Shown here: positions 54,158 to 63,655 of the stretch, one piece after another
Layout of the letters: every line of letters starts with the position of its first letter
Position numbering within the stretch: the first letter of the stretch is position 1
DNA from: an uncultured bacterium
GTDB lineage: Bacteria > Cyanobacteriota > Vampirovibrionia > Gastranaerophilales > Gastranaerophilaceae
Reading direction: 5' to 3'
NCBI GenBank assembly: GCA_947428835.1
Contig: CANENE010000002.1
Span: forward strand, 142,901-206,900
Length of the DNA stretch: 64,000 nt
Notes under the pieces: model-generated
The model's database searches: none
What the model saw: the letters and a program-made list of their open reading frames with translations, nothing else
What the model was told of the DNA's origin: nothing
Position numbers and translations under genes: made by a program

Positions 54158-54710
54158 TACTTTTGTCCTTTTATTTATAGAATTTTTTAAAACAGGCCTG
54201 TTTACGTTTGGCGGAGGTTTCGGTTCTCTTCCTTTTTTGTATAGAATGGCAGAAATTTATCCTTGGTTTTCTTATCATGATTTGACCCAGCTGATAGCAA
54301 TTTCAGGAATTACCCCCGGGCCTATCGGGCTTAATATGGCAACTTTTGCGGGATTTAAAACGCTTGGATTCTTTGGAAGCATCATATCGAGTTTTGCGCT
54401 TATTTTGCCTATGCTCATTATAACTTCAAGAATATTTAAGCTTTATGACAAATTTGAAAAAAATACTTATGTTAAATCCGTTCTTTATGTTTTAAGACCG
54501 ACATCATGTGCTCTTATTGCATCAGTTGGGGCAAAATTGTTTTATAATCTTGTATTAAAAAATGATTTAACTTTGGCAAATGTTGATAAAAGTGCGTTTT
54601 TGCTTGTTTTATTTTTGTTTGTTTTGACTTTCAGGTTAAAAAGAGACCCTATAATATATATGTCAATTGCAGCAATAATAGGTATTATTTATTTTATTAC
54701 TACAACTTAG
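54150..54710 (+). CDS. Chromate transporter family, half-size subunit 2
   Basis: A 186-aa second CHR half-protein. The N-terminal TGLFTFGGGFGSLPFLYRM and the ISGITPGPIGLNMATFAG motif are typical (PGP in place of the LPG of the partner). It overlaps the first half-gene by 8 bp, so the two are translated together. Chromate resistance itself is not shown by sequence, as most gut homologues have no tested substrate. Confidence 0.88.
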   Translation: MFNTFVLLFIEFFKTGLFTFGGGFGSLPFLYRMAEIYPWFSYHDLTQLIAISGITPGPIGLNMATFAGFKTLGFFGSIISSFALILPMLIITSRIFKLYDKFEKNTYVKSVLYVLRPTSCALIASVGAKLFYNLVLKNDLTLANVDKSAFLLVLFLFVLTFRLKRDPIIYMSIAAIIGIIYFITTT

Positions 54711-54985
54711 CCATGCTTTAAGTTTTAATTTTTGTACTTAATTTTGTTTGTCAACTATTTAATATAATGTTAAGAATGTAAATTTGAATTTGGTTAGTGC
54801 CATTATGCAATTATCCTATTGTAAAACTTTTTTAACATTGAAAAGCCTTGCGCATGACCTTTTAAGCCATAGAATTAAAAATGTGGAAATTGAGAAAGAA
54901 AACGAGTTTGAAAGGAGTGATGGTCAAGAATCTTAAAGGAATGGTACGAAAAAGATTTACTATAAGGTAGCTATTAGACTTAAAT
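54711..54985 (+). other. Gene-poor stretch before a terminator
   Basis: No convincing gene between 54711 and 55073. A 43-codon open frame at 54805-54936 has no ribosome-binding site and no recognisable product, so it is not called as a gene. The region ends in the terminator at 54986-55017. Confidence 0.4.
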
Positions 54986-55017
54986 AAAAAAACCACTTAT
55001 ATTAAAGGTGGTTTTTT
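54986..55017 (+). terminator. Intrinsic terminator
   Basis: Stem of at least 10 bp, AAAAAACCAC (ending 54996) with GTGGTTTTTT (55008-55017), which ends in a T-run. It probably ends the operon containing the chromate transporters. Confidence 0.8.
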
Positions 55018-55073
55018 CTTTTTAAAAAACAAAATTGAATATTGATTTTTGTTGAAGTATAATATTATAGCTT

Positions 55074-56111
55074 ATGCGTAGAGTCGATGAATTAATACTT
55101 GTAAAAAAATATGGAATTAACCCTGAAAAGATAAGATTTCTTCTTTCGGGCGATGTTTTTTTGGATGTAAATCAAAAAGCTGTTATTATCGAAAAGCTTC
55201 TTGAAGCCAAAGAACTTGCTTTTTTAAATCTAAAAAAAGGAAACATTACGCGCCGCGCATTTGGGGCGAATATTTATTGTGTTTCCGACAGTTCTTCTTT
55301 TTGGTCAATTGGAACTAATTTTAATAACACAAGAAATGATATATCTTCAATTTGTGCCGAAAGAAGCGCTATAGTAAATGCTTATAATAATTTTTTGAAG
55401 CAAAACATTAAAGAATTCAAAATAAAATATATTGCAATGGCGCAAGCTGTTGAATTGTCTGAAATAAAAGATAGTATAATTCCTTGTGAAGATTGTTTGA
55501 GCTGGTTCAATACAGAGCGTTTTCTTGATGATAATACTGTCGTTTTTACTTTTGAAAGGCAGGAAGAAGAGCTTATTGTCAAAAGTATTAAATTAAAAGA
55601 ACTCCTGCCATTTAAAGGAGTGCTTACAAGTAATATTTTGGCAAAAGATGTTATCTATAGCAAGAAAGCTGATGAACTGAAAAACAAAATCGATGCTTTT
55701 AAGTTAATTAAAAAAGCTCAAATTGCATATGAAAAAAATAAACTTGCAAATATTTCAAACCAAAACATAACATGTACGATTTTGACAAATAAAAAAATAT
55801 ATACAGCTTCTAAAATCGATTGGACAAGAAGGTGGTTTGTAGAACCATTGGAGCTTGCTGCTTCAAAAGCACTTGAAAATGAAAAAAAACTTAAAATTAG
55901 AGCTATTGCCTATTTCGGAGATGAAATTGCCAAAACCGATCAAGGTGAATTTGCAGATAATGTTGTCTCTATAAAATCTCTTGGAAGAATAAGACAAAAA
56001 TGGGCAGATAACGATACTTTATTAATTCTAAATTTTGAAGGGTGTATTCAGGTAATCACACTTTCAGAATATTTACCCAAAAAATTTATACAAGGGTATA
56101 AGATAGTTTAA
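55074..56111 (+). CDS. Cytidine deaminase-like protein with two CDA domains
   Basis: A 345-aa protein. In the first half, the zinc and catalytic motifs of cytidine deaminases are intact: CAE in ICAERSAIVNAYN and PCxxC in IPCEDCLSW. In the second half, from about residue 230, a degenerate copy is visible (TCTILTNKKIYTAS, then VEPLELAASKALEN) without the zinc ligands. This layout, one catalytic and one dead CDA domain, is as in E. coli Cdd and plant CDAs, but the spacing differs and the N-terminal 70 residues are unlike Cdd. The substrate is therefore uncertain. Confidence 0.75.
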   Translation: MRRVDELILVKKYGINPEKIRFLLSGDVFLDVNQKAVIIEKLLEAKELAFLNLKKGNITRRAFGANIYCVSDSSSFWSIGTNFNNTRNDISSICAERSAIVNAYNNFLKQNIKEFKIKYIAMAQAVELSEIKDSIIPCEDCLSWFNTERFLDDNTVVFTFERQEEELIVKSIKLKELLPFKGVLTSNILAKDVIYSKKADELKNKIDAFKLIKKAQIAYEKNKLANISNQNITCTILTNKKIYTASKIDWTRRWFVEPLELAASKALENEKKLKIRAIAYFGDEIAKTDQGEFADNVVSIKSLGRIRQKWADNDTLLILNFEGCIQVITLSEYLPKKFIQGYKIV

Positions 56112-56266
56112 GTTTTTGTTTTTTGTAAATTTTATAGTTTTGTAAACATATTATAAACTTTTGTTAAAAAACTTGTTGACGACTAATTTTGTTTATTATA
56201 CGCTTATATTTGCTGATTTTTTGTTAATCAGCGAAAAGACTGTTAGTAAAAGGTAAATAAAGAAAA

Positions 56267-56584
56267 ATGAGCACAGCAAAAAGACAAAGAATTAGAGTAT
56301 GCCTTAAAGCATATGATCATCAATTAATTGATAGTTCTGCTCAAAAAATTGTAGACACTGCAAAAAGAACTGATGCTACTGTATCAGGTCCTATCCCAAT
56401 GCCTACAAAAAGAAGAGTGTATTGCGTTCTTCGTTCACCTCACGTTGATAAAAAATCTCGTGAACACTTTGAAATGAGAACTCATAAGAGAATTATTGAC
56501 ATTTATGATCCAACTCAACAAACGACAGAAGAACTATCCAGAATGGATCTTCCATCAGGCGTTGATATTGAAGTAAAACTATAA
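56267..56584 (+). CDS. rpsJ: 30S ribosomal protein S10
   Basis: 105-aa ribosomal protein S10 ([41 protein letters not shown]). It also acts as NusE in transcription antitermination. It is separated from rplC by 161 bp with its own possible promoter, as in cyanobacteria, where rpsJ belongs to the str operon. tuf and fusA are not upstream here. Confidence 0.98.
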   Translation: MSTAKRQRIRVCLKAYDHQLIDSSAQKIVDTAKRTDATVSGPIPMPTKRRVYCVLRSPHVDKKSREHFEMRTHKRIIDIYDPTQQTTEELSRMDLPSGVDIEVKL

Positions 56585-56600
56585 TTACTTCAAAACACAT

Positions 56601-56628
56601 TTGACACACATTTACAATTTAATATTAA
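56601..56628 (+). promoter_or_regulatory. Possible promoter for the rplC operon
   Basis: TTGACA (56601-56606), 16-nt spacer, TATTAA (56623-56628), inside the 161-bp gap between rpsJ and rplC. It suggests that rplC onward is a separate transcript. Confidence 0.45.
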
Positions 56629-56745
56629 TGTGATCTATGTAAAAGCAGAGTTTCGCTTTAAAACTAGAGGGAAACAAAGCAAAAAGTTAGTACACCAAGA
56701 GAAAAACTTTAAAAAGTAGCTCTCACAACAGAAAGGTTTAACACA

Positions 56746-57381
56746 ATGACATTAGGTGTTATCGCTGAAAAACTTGGAATGACACATATTTATGACGAAG
56801 CAGGATTATCTATTCCTGTTACCGTTGTTGCCGTCAAAGAAGCTATTGTTACGCAAATTAAAACAGTTGAAAACGATGGTTACAGCGCAATTCAAGTTGG
56901 TGTTGTTCCTGCTAAGGAAAAACATTTGACTAAAGCACAAATCGGTCATTTCAAAAAGAATAATCTTGAAAACTTCAGACACTTACAAGAATTTAGAGTT
57001 GATGATGTTTCAAATTTCACCATTGGTCAAAAAATTTCTTTAGAAGTTTTAGACAATGTAGAAAAAGTTGACGTTACAGGCCGTTCAATCGGTAAAGGAT
57101 TTCAAGGTACTGTTAAAAGACACAACTTTTCAAGAGGACCTATGGGTCATGGTTCAAAAAACCATAGAGCTCCCGGTTCAATCGGTGCAGGTACTACTCC
57201 AAGCCGTGTTGTTAAAGGGAAAAGAATGGCAGGCAATATGGGTAATGAAAGAGTTACAGTTACAAAATTAACTGTTGCGAAAATTATCTCTGACAAAAAC
57301 TTATTACTCATCAAAGGTGCAATTCCCGGACCTGAAGGTAAGCTTGTTACAATTAAACCTACCAGAACAAAATGGAATTAG
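56746..57381 (+). CDS. rplC: 50S ribosomal protein L3
   Basis: 211-aa L3. Typical N-terminus GVIAEKLGMTHIYDEAG, and SRGPMGHGSKNHRAPGSIGAG with GKRMAGNMG near the peptidyl-transferase-side loop. First gene of the L3-led cluster; GAAAGG precedes the ATG. It ends 9 bp before rplD. Confidence 0.98.
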   Translation: MTLGVIAEKLGMTHIYDEAGLSIPVTVVAVKEAIVTQIKTVENDGYSAIQVGVVPAKEKHLTKAQIGHFKKNNLENFRHLQEFRVDDVSNFTIGQKISLEVLDNVEKVDVTGRSIGKGFQGTVKRHNFSRGPMGHGSKNHRAPGSIGAGTTPSRVVKGKRMAGNMGNERVTVTKLTVAKIISDKNLLLIKGAIPGPEGKLVTIKPTRTKWN

Positions 57382-57390
57382 AGGTAAACA

Positions 57391-58044
57391 ATGACTAAAA
57401 ATACTACAGAAAACAAAACAGTTAAAATATTATCAACTCAAGGTTCCGAACTTGGTCAAATGAACCTCGAAGGTTCCGTTTTCGGAGTTGAGCCAAACGT
57501 ACATGTTATGTACCTTGCTCTAAAAAGACAATTAAACAATGCAAGAGCTGGTCTTGCTTGTGCAAAAACAAGAGCTGAAGTATCTGGCGGCGGCAAAAAA
57601 CCTTGGAAACAAAAAGGTACAGGTAGAGCTCGTGCCGGTTCACTTAGAAGCCCGTTATTCAGAGGTGGTGGCGTTATTTTTGGACCAAAACCAAGAAGCT
57701 ATGAAACTGCACTTCCTCAAAAGGCTAGAAAATTAGCATTAAAATCTGCATTAAGTGCAAAACTTGAAAACATTATTGTTGTTAAAGATTTCTCTGAAAT
57801 CAAAGAAGCTAAAACAAAAGTAATGGTAAAAGTTTTAAAAGATTTAAATGCAAACGGTAAAACATTAATCATTGCAGATTTAAGCGCAGATGAAAACAAA
57901 AACCTTGTATTATCTGCAAGAAATATTCCAAGCGTTAGATTATTGTTACCATCTAATTTGAACGTTAAAGATTTAGTTGAAGCTGATGCAATTATTGCAA
58001 CAGAAGCAGCAATTAATTCTATCACTGAAAGGTTGGCAAAATAA
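57391..58044 (+). CDS. rplD: 50S ribosomal protein L4
   Basis: 217-aa L4, which lines the exit tunnel and in many bacteria autoregulates the S10 operon. Family blocks are KTRAEVSGGGKKPWKQKGTG and RAGSLRSPLFRGGGVIFGPK. The stop overlaps the start of rplW by 1 bp. Confidence 0.97.
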   Translation: MTKNTTENKTVKILSTQGSELGQMNLEGSVFGVEPNVHVMYLALKRQLNNARAGLACAKTRAEVSGGGKKPWKQKGTGRARAGSLRSPLFRGGGVIFGPKPRSYETALPQKARKLALKSALSAKLENIIVVKDFSEIKEAKTKVMVKVLKDLNANGKTLIIADLSADENKNLVLSARNIPSVRLLLPSNLNVKDLVEADAIIATEAAINSITERLAK

Positions 58045-58352
58045 TGGCAAATGTAAATACCAACAAAGAAAGATTATACGATGTAATTAAAAAGCCTCTT
58101 ATCACAGAAAAATCTATGATGGCGACGGCTAATAATACATATACTTTTGAAGTTAAAAGTGATGCAACAAAAGTTGAAATAGCTCAAGCTGTTGAACTTT
58201 GTTATCCAAATCGCAAAGTTAAGAAAGTAAGAACGGTTTATATGCCCTCTCACCAAAAGAGAATGGGTATGAAATTTGGTAGAACTCAATCAGGTAAAAA
58301 AGCTATTGTTACAATAGTTGGCGATCCTATTGAAGAATTGACAGGAGTATAA
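58044..58352 (+). CDS. rplW: 50S ribosomal protein L23
   Basis: 102-aa L23 at the tunnel exit, which docks trigger factor and SRP. Seen as [20 protein letters not shown] and [20 protein letters not shown]. Coupled to rplD by 1-bp overlap. Confidence 0.96.
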   Translation: MANVNTNKERLYDVIKKPLITEKSMMATANNTYTFEVKSDATKVEIAQAVELCYPNRKVKKVRTVYMPSHQKRMGMKFGRTQSGKKAIVTIVGDPIEELTGV

Positions 58353-58356
58353 GATT

Positions 58357-59184
58357 ATGGCAACTAGAAAAATTAATCCCACATCTCCCGGACAAAGAGG
58401 TATGACAAGAGCAGATTATTCTGAAATTACTACTTCTACTCCTGAAAAATCCTTAGTTAAATCTTTAACTAAAACAGGCGGAAGAAACAACACAGGAAGA
58501 ATTACTACCCGTCATATCGGTGGTGGACACAAAAGAGCTTATCGTGTAATTGATTTCAAAAGAGACAAAGTAGGCATTGTTGGAACAGTAATGACAATCG
58601 AATATGATCCAAACAGAAATGTTAGAATTTGTCTTGTTAATTATATCGATGGCGAAAAAAGATACATCCTATGTCCGGAAGGTCTGCAAGTAGGTTCTAA
58701 AATTATTTCAGGACCTGATGCTGACATCGTTACCGGAAACGCGCTTCCATTAGATTCAATCCCTCTTGGTGCTTTGGTTCATAACATTGAATTAAGACCG
58801 GGATGTGGTGGTAAAATGGCAAGAAGTGCCGGTAATTCCGCTCAAGTAATGGCAAAAGAAGGAAACTATGTTACATTGAAACTTCCATCTTCAGAAATGA
58901 GAATGGTTAGAAAAGATTGTTATGCAACAATCGGTGTACTTGGTAATTCCGAATATAAAAACTTATCAACCGGAAAAGCAGGCCGCACACGCTATCTTGG
59001 TATTAAACCAACAGTTCGTGGTGTTACTATGAACCCTGTTGATCACCCGCACGGTGGTGGTGAAGGTAAAACAGGTCCCGGTGGAAATCCAAAAACTCCA
59101 TGGGGCAAACCTGCATTGGGTTACAAAACTCGTAATCCTAAAAAAGCTTCAAGTAAGTTGATAGTAAGAAGAAGAAAAAAATAA
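58357..59184 (+). CDS. rplB: 50S ribosomal protein L2
   Basis: 275-aa L2, needed for peptidyl-transferase activity and subunit joining. Clear [18 protein letters not shown] and C-terminal [16 protein letters not shown], which holds the functionally important His. Confidence 0.98.
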   Translation: MATRKINPTSPGQRGMTRADYSEITTSTPEKSLVKSLTKTGGRNNTGRITTRHIGGGHKRAYRVIDFKRDKVGIVGTVMTIEYDPNRNVRICLVNYIDGEKRYILCPEGLQVGSKIISGPDADIVTGNALPLDSIPLGALVHNIELRPGCGGKMARSAGNSAQVMAKEGNYVTLKLPSSEMRMVRKDCYATIGVLGNSEYKNLSTGKAGRTRYLGIKPTVRGVTMNPVDHPHGGGEGKTGPGGNPKTPWGKPALGYKTRNPKKASSKLIVRRRKK

Positions 59185-59202
59185 AAAGGAGAACATAAAT
59201 AG

Positions 59203-59481
59203 ATGGCTCGTTCATTAAAAAAAGGTCCATACATTCATCCTTCTTTACAAAAAAAGATTGATGCTATGAATGAAAAAAACGAAAAGAAAGTTATCAAAAC
59301 TTGGTCAAGAGCTTCTATGATTGTGCCTGACATGCTTGGTCACACAATTGCTGTACATAATGGAAGAACTCACGTTCCTGTTTATGTTACAGAACAAATG
59401 GTAGGTCACAAGTTAGGTGAGTTTGTACTCACAAGAACATACAGAGGTCACGCCGCTGATAAGACAGCCAAGAAGAAGTAA
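59203..59481 (+). CDS. rpsS: 30S ribosomal protein S19
   Basis: 92-aa S19 in the head of the small subunit. Features are [19 protein letters not shown] and [27 protein letters not shown] precedes the start. Confidence 0.98.
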   Translation: MARSLKKGPYIHPSLQKKIDAMNEKNEKKVIKTWSRASMIVPDMLGHTIAVHNGRTHVPVYVTEQMVGHKLGEFVLTRTYRGHAADKTAKKK

Positions 59482-59512
59482 ATATTAGAAATAACTTTAA
59501 GGAAATAATAAA

Positions 59513-59848
59513 ATGCAAGAAGCAATATCAAAACAAACAGATATCAAAATGACGCCTAGAAAGATTAGACGTGTTATTAATCTAATCCGCGGTAAAAAGG
59601 TGGCAGATGCTCTAAGAGCATTAAAATATATGCCTTACTTTGCAGCTCGCATAGTTGAAAAGAATCTAAATGCTGCTATTGCCAATGCTTCAGAAAAATT
59701 TGGAGCAACACCTGACGTTCTTAAGATTTCTGAAATTTTTGCCGATGAATCTTCTACATACAGAAGAGTCAGAGCTCGTGCTCAAGGTAGAATGTACAAG
59801 AGATTAAAAAGAACATCTCATTTGACAGTGAAAGTAGCAAAGGACTAG
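59513..59848 (+). CDS. rplV: 50S ribosomal protein L22
   Basis: 111-aa L22; its beta-hairpin lines the exit tunnel. Seen as KMTPRKIRRVINLIRGKKV and the hairpin RVRARAQGRMYKRLKRTSHL. Confidence 0.97.
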   Translation: MQEAISKQTDIKMTPRKIRRVINLIRGKKVADALRALKYMPYFAARIVEKNLNAAIANASEKFGATPDVLKISEIFADESSTYRRVRARAQGRMYKRLKRTSHLTVKVAKD

Positions 59849-59857
59849 GAGAAAACT

Positions 59858-60607
59858 ATGGGACAAAAGACACATCCAACCGGATTTAGAGTAGGTATTA
59901 TTGAACCATGGGTTTCAACATGGTTTGCTAAAAAAGGACAATATGCCCTTAATATCGCACAAGATGCTGTGATTAGAAAATTTATCAAGAAAAAACTATA
60001 CACTGCAGGTGTTTCAAGAATTAACATCGCAAGAAAAGCAAACAATGTTAATATCACTGTTGTAACTGCAAAACCCGGTATAGTAGTTGGCCGTGGCGGT
60101 CAGGGAATTGATGAATTAAGAACTGCCGTTCAAAAATTAATCAAAACCCATACCGTTACAATAGACGTTGTAGAAGTTGCAAGAATTGATGTTGATGCTC
60201 AATTGGTTGCTGAAAATATCGCTTTGCAGCTTGAAAAACGTATAGCATTCAGACGTGCAATGAAACAAGCTATGCAAAGAACAATGCGCGCAGGTGTTCA
60301 AGGAATCAAAGTTATGGTTTCAGGAAGACTTGGCGGGGCTGAAATTGCAAGAAGCGAATGGGCAAAAGAAGGAAGAATTCCTCTTCAAACTCTTAGAGCT
60401 GATGTACAATACGGCTTTGCAGAAGCTGATACCATTATGGGTAAGATTGGTGTAAAAGTTTGGGTTTTCAAAGGTGACTTAATGCCTGGTGAAAAAGCAG
60501 ACCAAAACATCAAAGCTAAAAAAGCACAAGGAAAAGAAAACACACGTTTTCAAAGACGTCCAAAAAGAGGTGAAGCTGTCGAAGCTCCCGCTGAAGGACA
60601 AGCATAG
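59858..60607 (+). CDS. rpsC: 30S ribosomal protein S3
   Basis: 249-aa S3 with the KH domain at the mRNA entry channel (VVGRGGQGIDELRTAVQKL) and MVSGRLGGAEIARSEWAKEG. It has a short Glu/Ala-rich C-terminal tail beyond the common core. Confidence 0.98.
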   Translation: MGQKTHPTGFRVGIIEPWVSTWFAKKGQYALNIAQDAVIRKFIKKKLYTAGVSRINIARKANNVNITVVTAKPGIVVGRGGQGIDELRTAVQKLIKTHTVTIDVVEVARIDVDAQLVAENIALQLEKRIAFRRAMKQAMQRTMRAGVQGIKVMVSGRLGGAEIARSEWAKEGRIPLQTLRADVQYGFAEADTIMGKIGVKVWVFKGDLMPGEKADQNIKAKKAQGKENTRFQRRPKRGEAVEAPAEGQA

Positions 60608-60631
60608 GAACAAATTAGGAGAAATATAAAA

Positions 60632-61036
60632 ATGTTAATGCCTAAAAAGACAAAGTTTCGTAAAAAAATGAAAGGCAATATGAAAGGAACTGAAACAAGA
60701 GGATGTACTCTTGAGTTTGGTGATTTCGGTCTTCAAGCGCTTGAACCTGCTTGGATTACTTCAAGACAAATCGAAGCTGCACGTCGTGTTATAACAAGAA
60801 AAATCAAACGTGGTGGTAATGTTTGGATTAAGATTTTTCCGGATAAACCAATTACTGCAAAACCTGCCGAAACTCGTATGGGTAAAGGTAAAGGTAACCC
60901 TGAATATTGGGTAGCGGTTGTTAAACCCGGCAGAATTTTATTTGAAGTAAAATTTGAAGTTAAATCAGAAGCAATTGAAGCTTTAAATTTAGCTGCTCAA
61001 AAATTGCCTATCAAATTAAGAGTAGTAGAAAAGTAA
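60632..61036 (+). CDS. rplP: 50S ribosomal protein L16
   Basis: 134-aa L16, near the A-site tRNA. Seen as [39 protein letters not shown] and [25 protein letters not shown] lies 10 bases before the first ATG, supporting that start over the third-codon ATG. Confidence 0.97.
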   Translation: MLMPKKTKFRKKMKGNMKGTETRGCTLEFGDFGLQALEPAWITSRQIEAARRVITRKIKRGGNVWIKIFPDKPITAKPAETRMGKGKGNPEYWVAVVKPGRILFEVKFEVKSEAIEALNLAAQKLPIKLRVVEK

Positions 61037-61053
61037 TTAAAGGCAGGTAAGAA

Positions 61054-61251
61054 ATGAAACTTCAAGAAATAAAAGAAAAAACAATCGATGAACTTAATGA
61101 GTTGATTCTTGAATCTAAAAAAGAATTATTTACATTAAGAATGGGTCACAATAAATTAAAACAGTTAGAAGATACTGCTTCAATCAAAAATAAAAAGAAA
61201 GAAATCGCACGTATGAAGACTGTTTTAAGACAAAAAGAACTAAACAAGTAA
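61054..61251 (+). CDS. rpmC: 50S ribosomal protein L29
   Basis: 65-aa helical L29 near the tunnel exit (KEKTIDELNELILESKKELF, LRMGHNKLKQLEDTASIKNK). Usual place between rplP and rpsQ. Confidence 0.95.
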   Translation: MKLQEIKEKTIDELNELILESKKELFTLRMGHNKLKQLEDTASIKNKKKEIARMKTVLRQKELNK

Positions 61252-61261
61252 GGATAATAAT

Positions 61262-61507
61262 ATGCCTAAGAAAGTAAAACAAGGAACAGTAGTGAGCGAT
61301 AAAATGGAAAAAGCAATTGTTGTTGAAGTTGCTGAACACAAAGCTCATAAAAAATATAAAAAAACAATGACTTTCACAAAGAACTTCAAAGTTCGCGACG
61401 TTGAAAACCAATGTCACATTGGGGATGTTGTAACAATCGTCGAATCAAGACCGCTATCCGGTTCTATCAGATGGACTCTTGATAAAGTTGTAAGCGTTGC
61501 TAAGTAG
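61262..61507 (+). CDS. rpsQ: 30S ribosomal protein S17
   Basis: 81-aa S17, an early assembly protein: KQGTVVSDKMEKAIVVEVAE, then HIGDVVTIVESRPLSGSIRW. It lies 10 bp after rpmC. Confidence 0.96.
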   Translation: MPKKVKQGTVVSDKMEKAIVVEVAEHKAHKKYKKTMTFTKNFKVRDVENQCHIGDVVTIVESRPLSGSIRWTLDKVVSVAK

Positions 61508-61536
61508 TCTCGAAGAAATTAAAAAGGTAACAAATC

Positions 61537-61905
61537 ATGATACAACAAGAAACCAGATTACAAGTTGCTGATAACACAGGTGCAAAAGAACTTTTATGTA
61601 TTTGTGTTATGGGCTCAAGTAATAAAAAATATGCAAGCGTCGGTGACGTTATTATTGCAACTGTTAAAGATGCAAACCCAAATATGCCTGTTAAAAAATC
61701 TGATGTTGTGACAGCAGTTGTTGTTAGAACTGTAGCACCTATCAGACGTAATGACGGTTCTGTTATTCGTTTTGATGAAAATGCTGCCGTTATCATCTCA
61801 AAAGATGGCGCTCCAAGAGGAACTCGTGTATTTGGACCTGTTGCAAGAGAACTTCGTGAAAAGAATTTCATGAAAATTATTTCACTTGCTCCGGAAGTAA
61901 TTTAA
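61537..61905 (+). CDS. rplN: 50S ribosomal protein L14
   Basis: 122-aa L14 at the subunit interface: [40 protein letters not shown] and [20 protein letters not shown]. Full length. Confidence 0.98.
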   Translation: MIQQETRLQVADNTGAKELLCICVMGSSNKKYASVGDVIIATVKDANPNMPVKKSDVVTAVVVRTVAPIRRNDGSVIRFDENAAVIISKDGAPRGTRVFGPVARELREKNFMKIISLAPEVI

Positions 61906-61923
61906 TCAAAAGGAAGAAGGAAA

Positions 61924-62274
61924 ATGGCTAAAAATAATAAAGCTTTGGCAAATAAAAAACTTCATACAAAAGTAGGCGACCGTGTTATTGTAGTTTCGGG
62001 CAAAGACAAAGGTAAACAGGGAAACGTCAAAGAAGTTGATTTAAAAGAAGGAAAAGTTTTAGTTGATGGCGTAAATGTTGTGACTAAAGCTCAGAAAGCT
62101 AATCCAATGGCAGGTGTACAAGGCGGCTTGAATAAAATTGCAAGACCTGTTGATGCATCTAAAGTTATGATTTGCTGTCCATCTTGCGAAAAAGCTACAA
62201 GAGTTAAAAAAGTAGTTAAAGATGGTAAAAAAGTTCGCGTTTGTGTTAAATGCGGCGAAACAATCGATGTATAG
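61924..62274 (+). CDS. rplX: 50S ribosomal protein L24
   Basis: 116-aa L24, an assembly initiator. The KOW motif is in VGDRVIVVSGKDKGKQGNVK. The C-terminal part has two CxxC-type pairs (CCPSCEKATR and CVKCGE), a zinc-ribbon-like feature found in many L24 proteins. Confidence 0.96.
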   Translation: MAKNNKALANKKLHTKVGDRVIVVSGKDKGKQGNVKEVDLKEGKVLVDGVNVVTKAQKANPMAGVQGGLNKIARPVDASKVMICCPSCEKATRVKKVVKDGKKVRVCVKCGETIDV

Positions 62275-62294
62275 ACTGCATATGAAGCAGGGCA

Positions 62295-62342
62295 TTGAAA
62301 TTCGACAGGCTGTAGTATAATATTTATAGTATTAGCAGAATT
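62295..62342 (+). promoter_or_regulatory. Possible internal promoter in a 9-bp inverted repeat
   Basis: In the 96-bp gap between rplX and rplE, TTGAAA (62295-62300), 15-nt spacer, TATAAT (62316-62321). TTGAAATTC at 62295 is repeated inverted as GAATTTCAA near 62338-62346, bracketing the box. Confidence 0.4.
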
Positions 62343-62370
62343 TCAAAGGCTAAACAAAAGGATAAAGAAA

Positions 62371-62925
62371 ATGTCAAAGACGACAGGAAATTTAAAAGAA
62401 CGCTACAATAAGGAAGTAAGAGCAAAATTAAAAGAAGAATTTGCATACAAAAATGACATGCAAATTCCTAAAATGTGCAAAATTGTTCTTAATATGGGTG
62501 TGGGAGAAGCTTCTCACAATTCAAAATTAGCTGAAAATATTGTTAACCAGTTAACAAAAATTGCAGGCCAAAAAGCTTTAGCTACAAAAGCTAAAAAATC
62601 AATCGCTTCTTATAAATTAAGAGAAGGGATGCCGGTTGGCGCTATGGTTACACTTAGAGGTGATAGAATGTATGACTTCTTCCAAAAATTAGTCTGCGTT
62701 GTTCTTCCTCGTATTCGTGACTTTAGAGGTGTTAGTCCAAAGAGTTTTGACGGTCGCGGTAACTACACATTTGGTCTAAAAGAACAGTCATTGTTCCCTG
62801 AAATTCATTATGAAGAAGTTGATATCGTAAAAGGTATGAATGTTTCAATAATTACAACAGCAACGACAGACGACGAAGCTAGAAGCTTACTTAAGAATTT
62901 AGGTATGCCTTTTAAAAATAAATAA
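62371..62925 (+). CDS. rplE: 50S ribosomal protein L5
   Basis: 184-aa L5, which binds 5S rRNA and contacts P-site tRNA. Features are [55 protein letters not shown] and [24 protein letters not shown] precedes the ATG. Confidence 0.98.
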   Translation: MSKTTGNLKERYNKEVRAKLKEEFAYKNDMQIPKMCKIVLNMGVGEASHNSKLAENIVNQLTKIAGQKALATKAKKSIASYKLREGMPVGAMVTLRGDRMYDFFQKLVCVVLPRIRDFRGVSPKSFDGRGNYTFGLKEQSLFPEIHYEEVDIVKGMNVSIITTATTDDEARSLLKNLGMPFKNK

Positions 62926-62942
62926 TAGGAGAAAGTTTCAAA

Positions 62943-63149
62943 ATGGCTAAGAAAGCAATGATAAATAAAGAAAGAACAAGAGAAGCTCTTGCTGCAAAGG
63001 GAAAATATCCTAAAGTAAGACTTCACAACCGTTGTTCTATCTGTGGACGTCCTCACGGTTTTCATCGTGATTTCGGTATCTGCAGAATTTGCCTAAGAAA
63101 AATGGCACATCAAGGTTTATTACCTGGTGTAACTAAATCATCTTGGTAA
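62943..63149 (+). CDS. rpsN: 30S ribosomal protein S14, zinc type
   Basis: 68-aa S14 with the zinc ribbon [20 protein letters not shown] (C-x2-C-x12-C-x2-C). The C-terminus is [11 protein letters not shown]. Slightly longer than the usual 61 aa through its N-terminal extension. A strong terminator follows 15 bp later, so this is the last gene of the cluster, where rpsH would normally come next. Confidence 0.97.
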   Translation: MAKKAMINKERTREALAAKGKYPKVRLHNRCSICGRPHGFHRDFGICRICLRKMAHQGLLPGVTKSSW

Positions 63150-63164
63150 GTTAGAAAAATGATG

Positions 63165-63196
63165 AAAAGAACACCTTCAATGGAAGGTGTTCTTTT
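63165..63196 (+). terminator. Strong terminator ending the ribosomal cluster
   Basis: A perfect 14-bp stem, AAAAGAACACCTTC (63165-63178) with 63183-63196, loop AATG, ending in TTTT. Confidence 0.9.
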
Positions 63197-63655
63197 GCTG
63201 TTTAATTATATGTGTCTTACAGTAATGAATTAAAGGTATTAATGTATATAATCGTCATGCTGAACTTGTTTCAGGGTCTAAGGTGTATTTGCTGTAGCAA
63301 TAGTTTTTATATCTTCAATTCTTTATTGTTTTATGTTCGTTTTTCTTTCTTGGGCTCTCATACGCCGAAATGCCAAGAAGCGCCCCGCAGCTGAGGGCTG
63401 GAAGTCAAAGCGTTTAGCTTTGACTGAAGACCCGTTAAACGCGAGGAGTAAGAAAGAAAAACGAACCAAAAAGAAAGAAGCTTCGGCTTGGTTATTTCGT
63501 GAGTTACTAGAGGCACACTAAATTCGCTTACTCACTTCGCTCACCTCGGCTAAAGCCTCAAACAATCACTACGTGAGATAAGCTCATTAAGTGTGCGTGA
63601 AAAAGTATGTATACGTTATTGCGGGGGCTTTAGCCCGTGGCAATCCAGTAGAATT
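63197..63655. other. Non-coding patch with dispersed-element features
   Basis: About 460 bp without a convincing gene. GC is clearly higher at 63361-63560 than in the flanking genes. It contains CGTCATGCTGAACTTGTTTC (63253-63272), resembling a dispersed intergenic element common in bacteria, a perfect 9-bp hairpin (AGTCAAAGC/GCTTTGACT, 63403-63411 with 63417-63425), and a GGGGGCTTTAGCCC hairpin near 63623. Open frames here are basic and low-complexity and are treated as chance. Confidence 0.5.

Noticed and set aside
54805-54936. 43-codon open frame
   Set aside because: No ribosome-binding site or recognisable sequence; kept only as a note.
63333-63521. 62-codon basic open frame
   Set aside because: Low-complexity Lys/Arg composition, no ribosome-binding site, hairpins inside, and features of a dispersed non-coding element.
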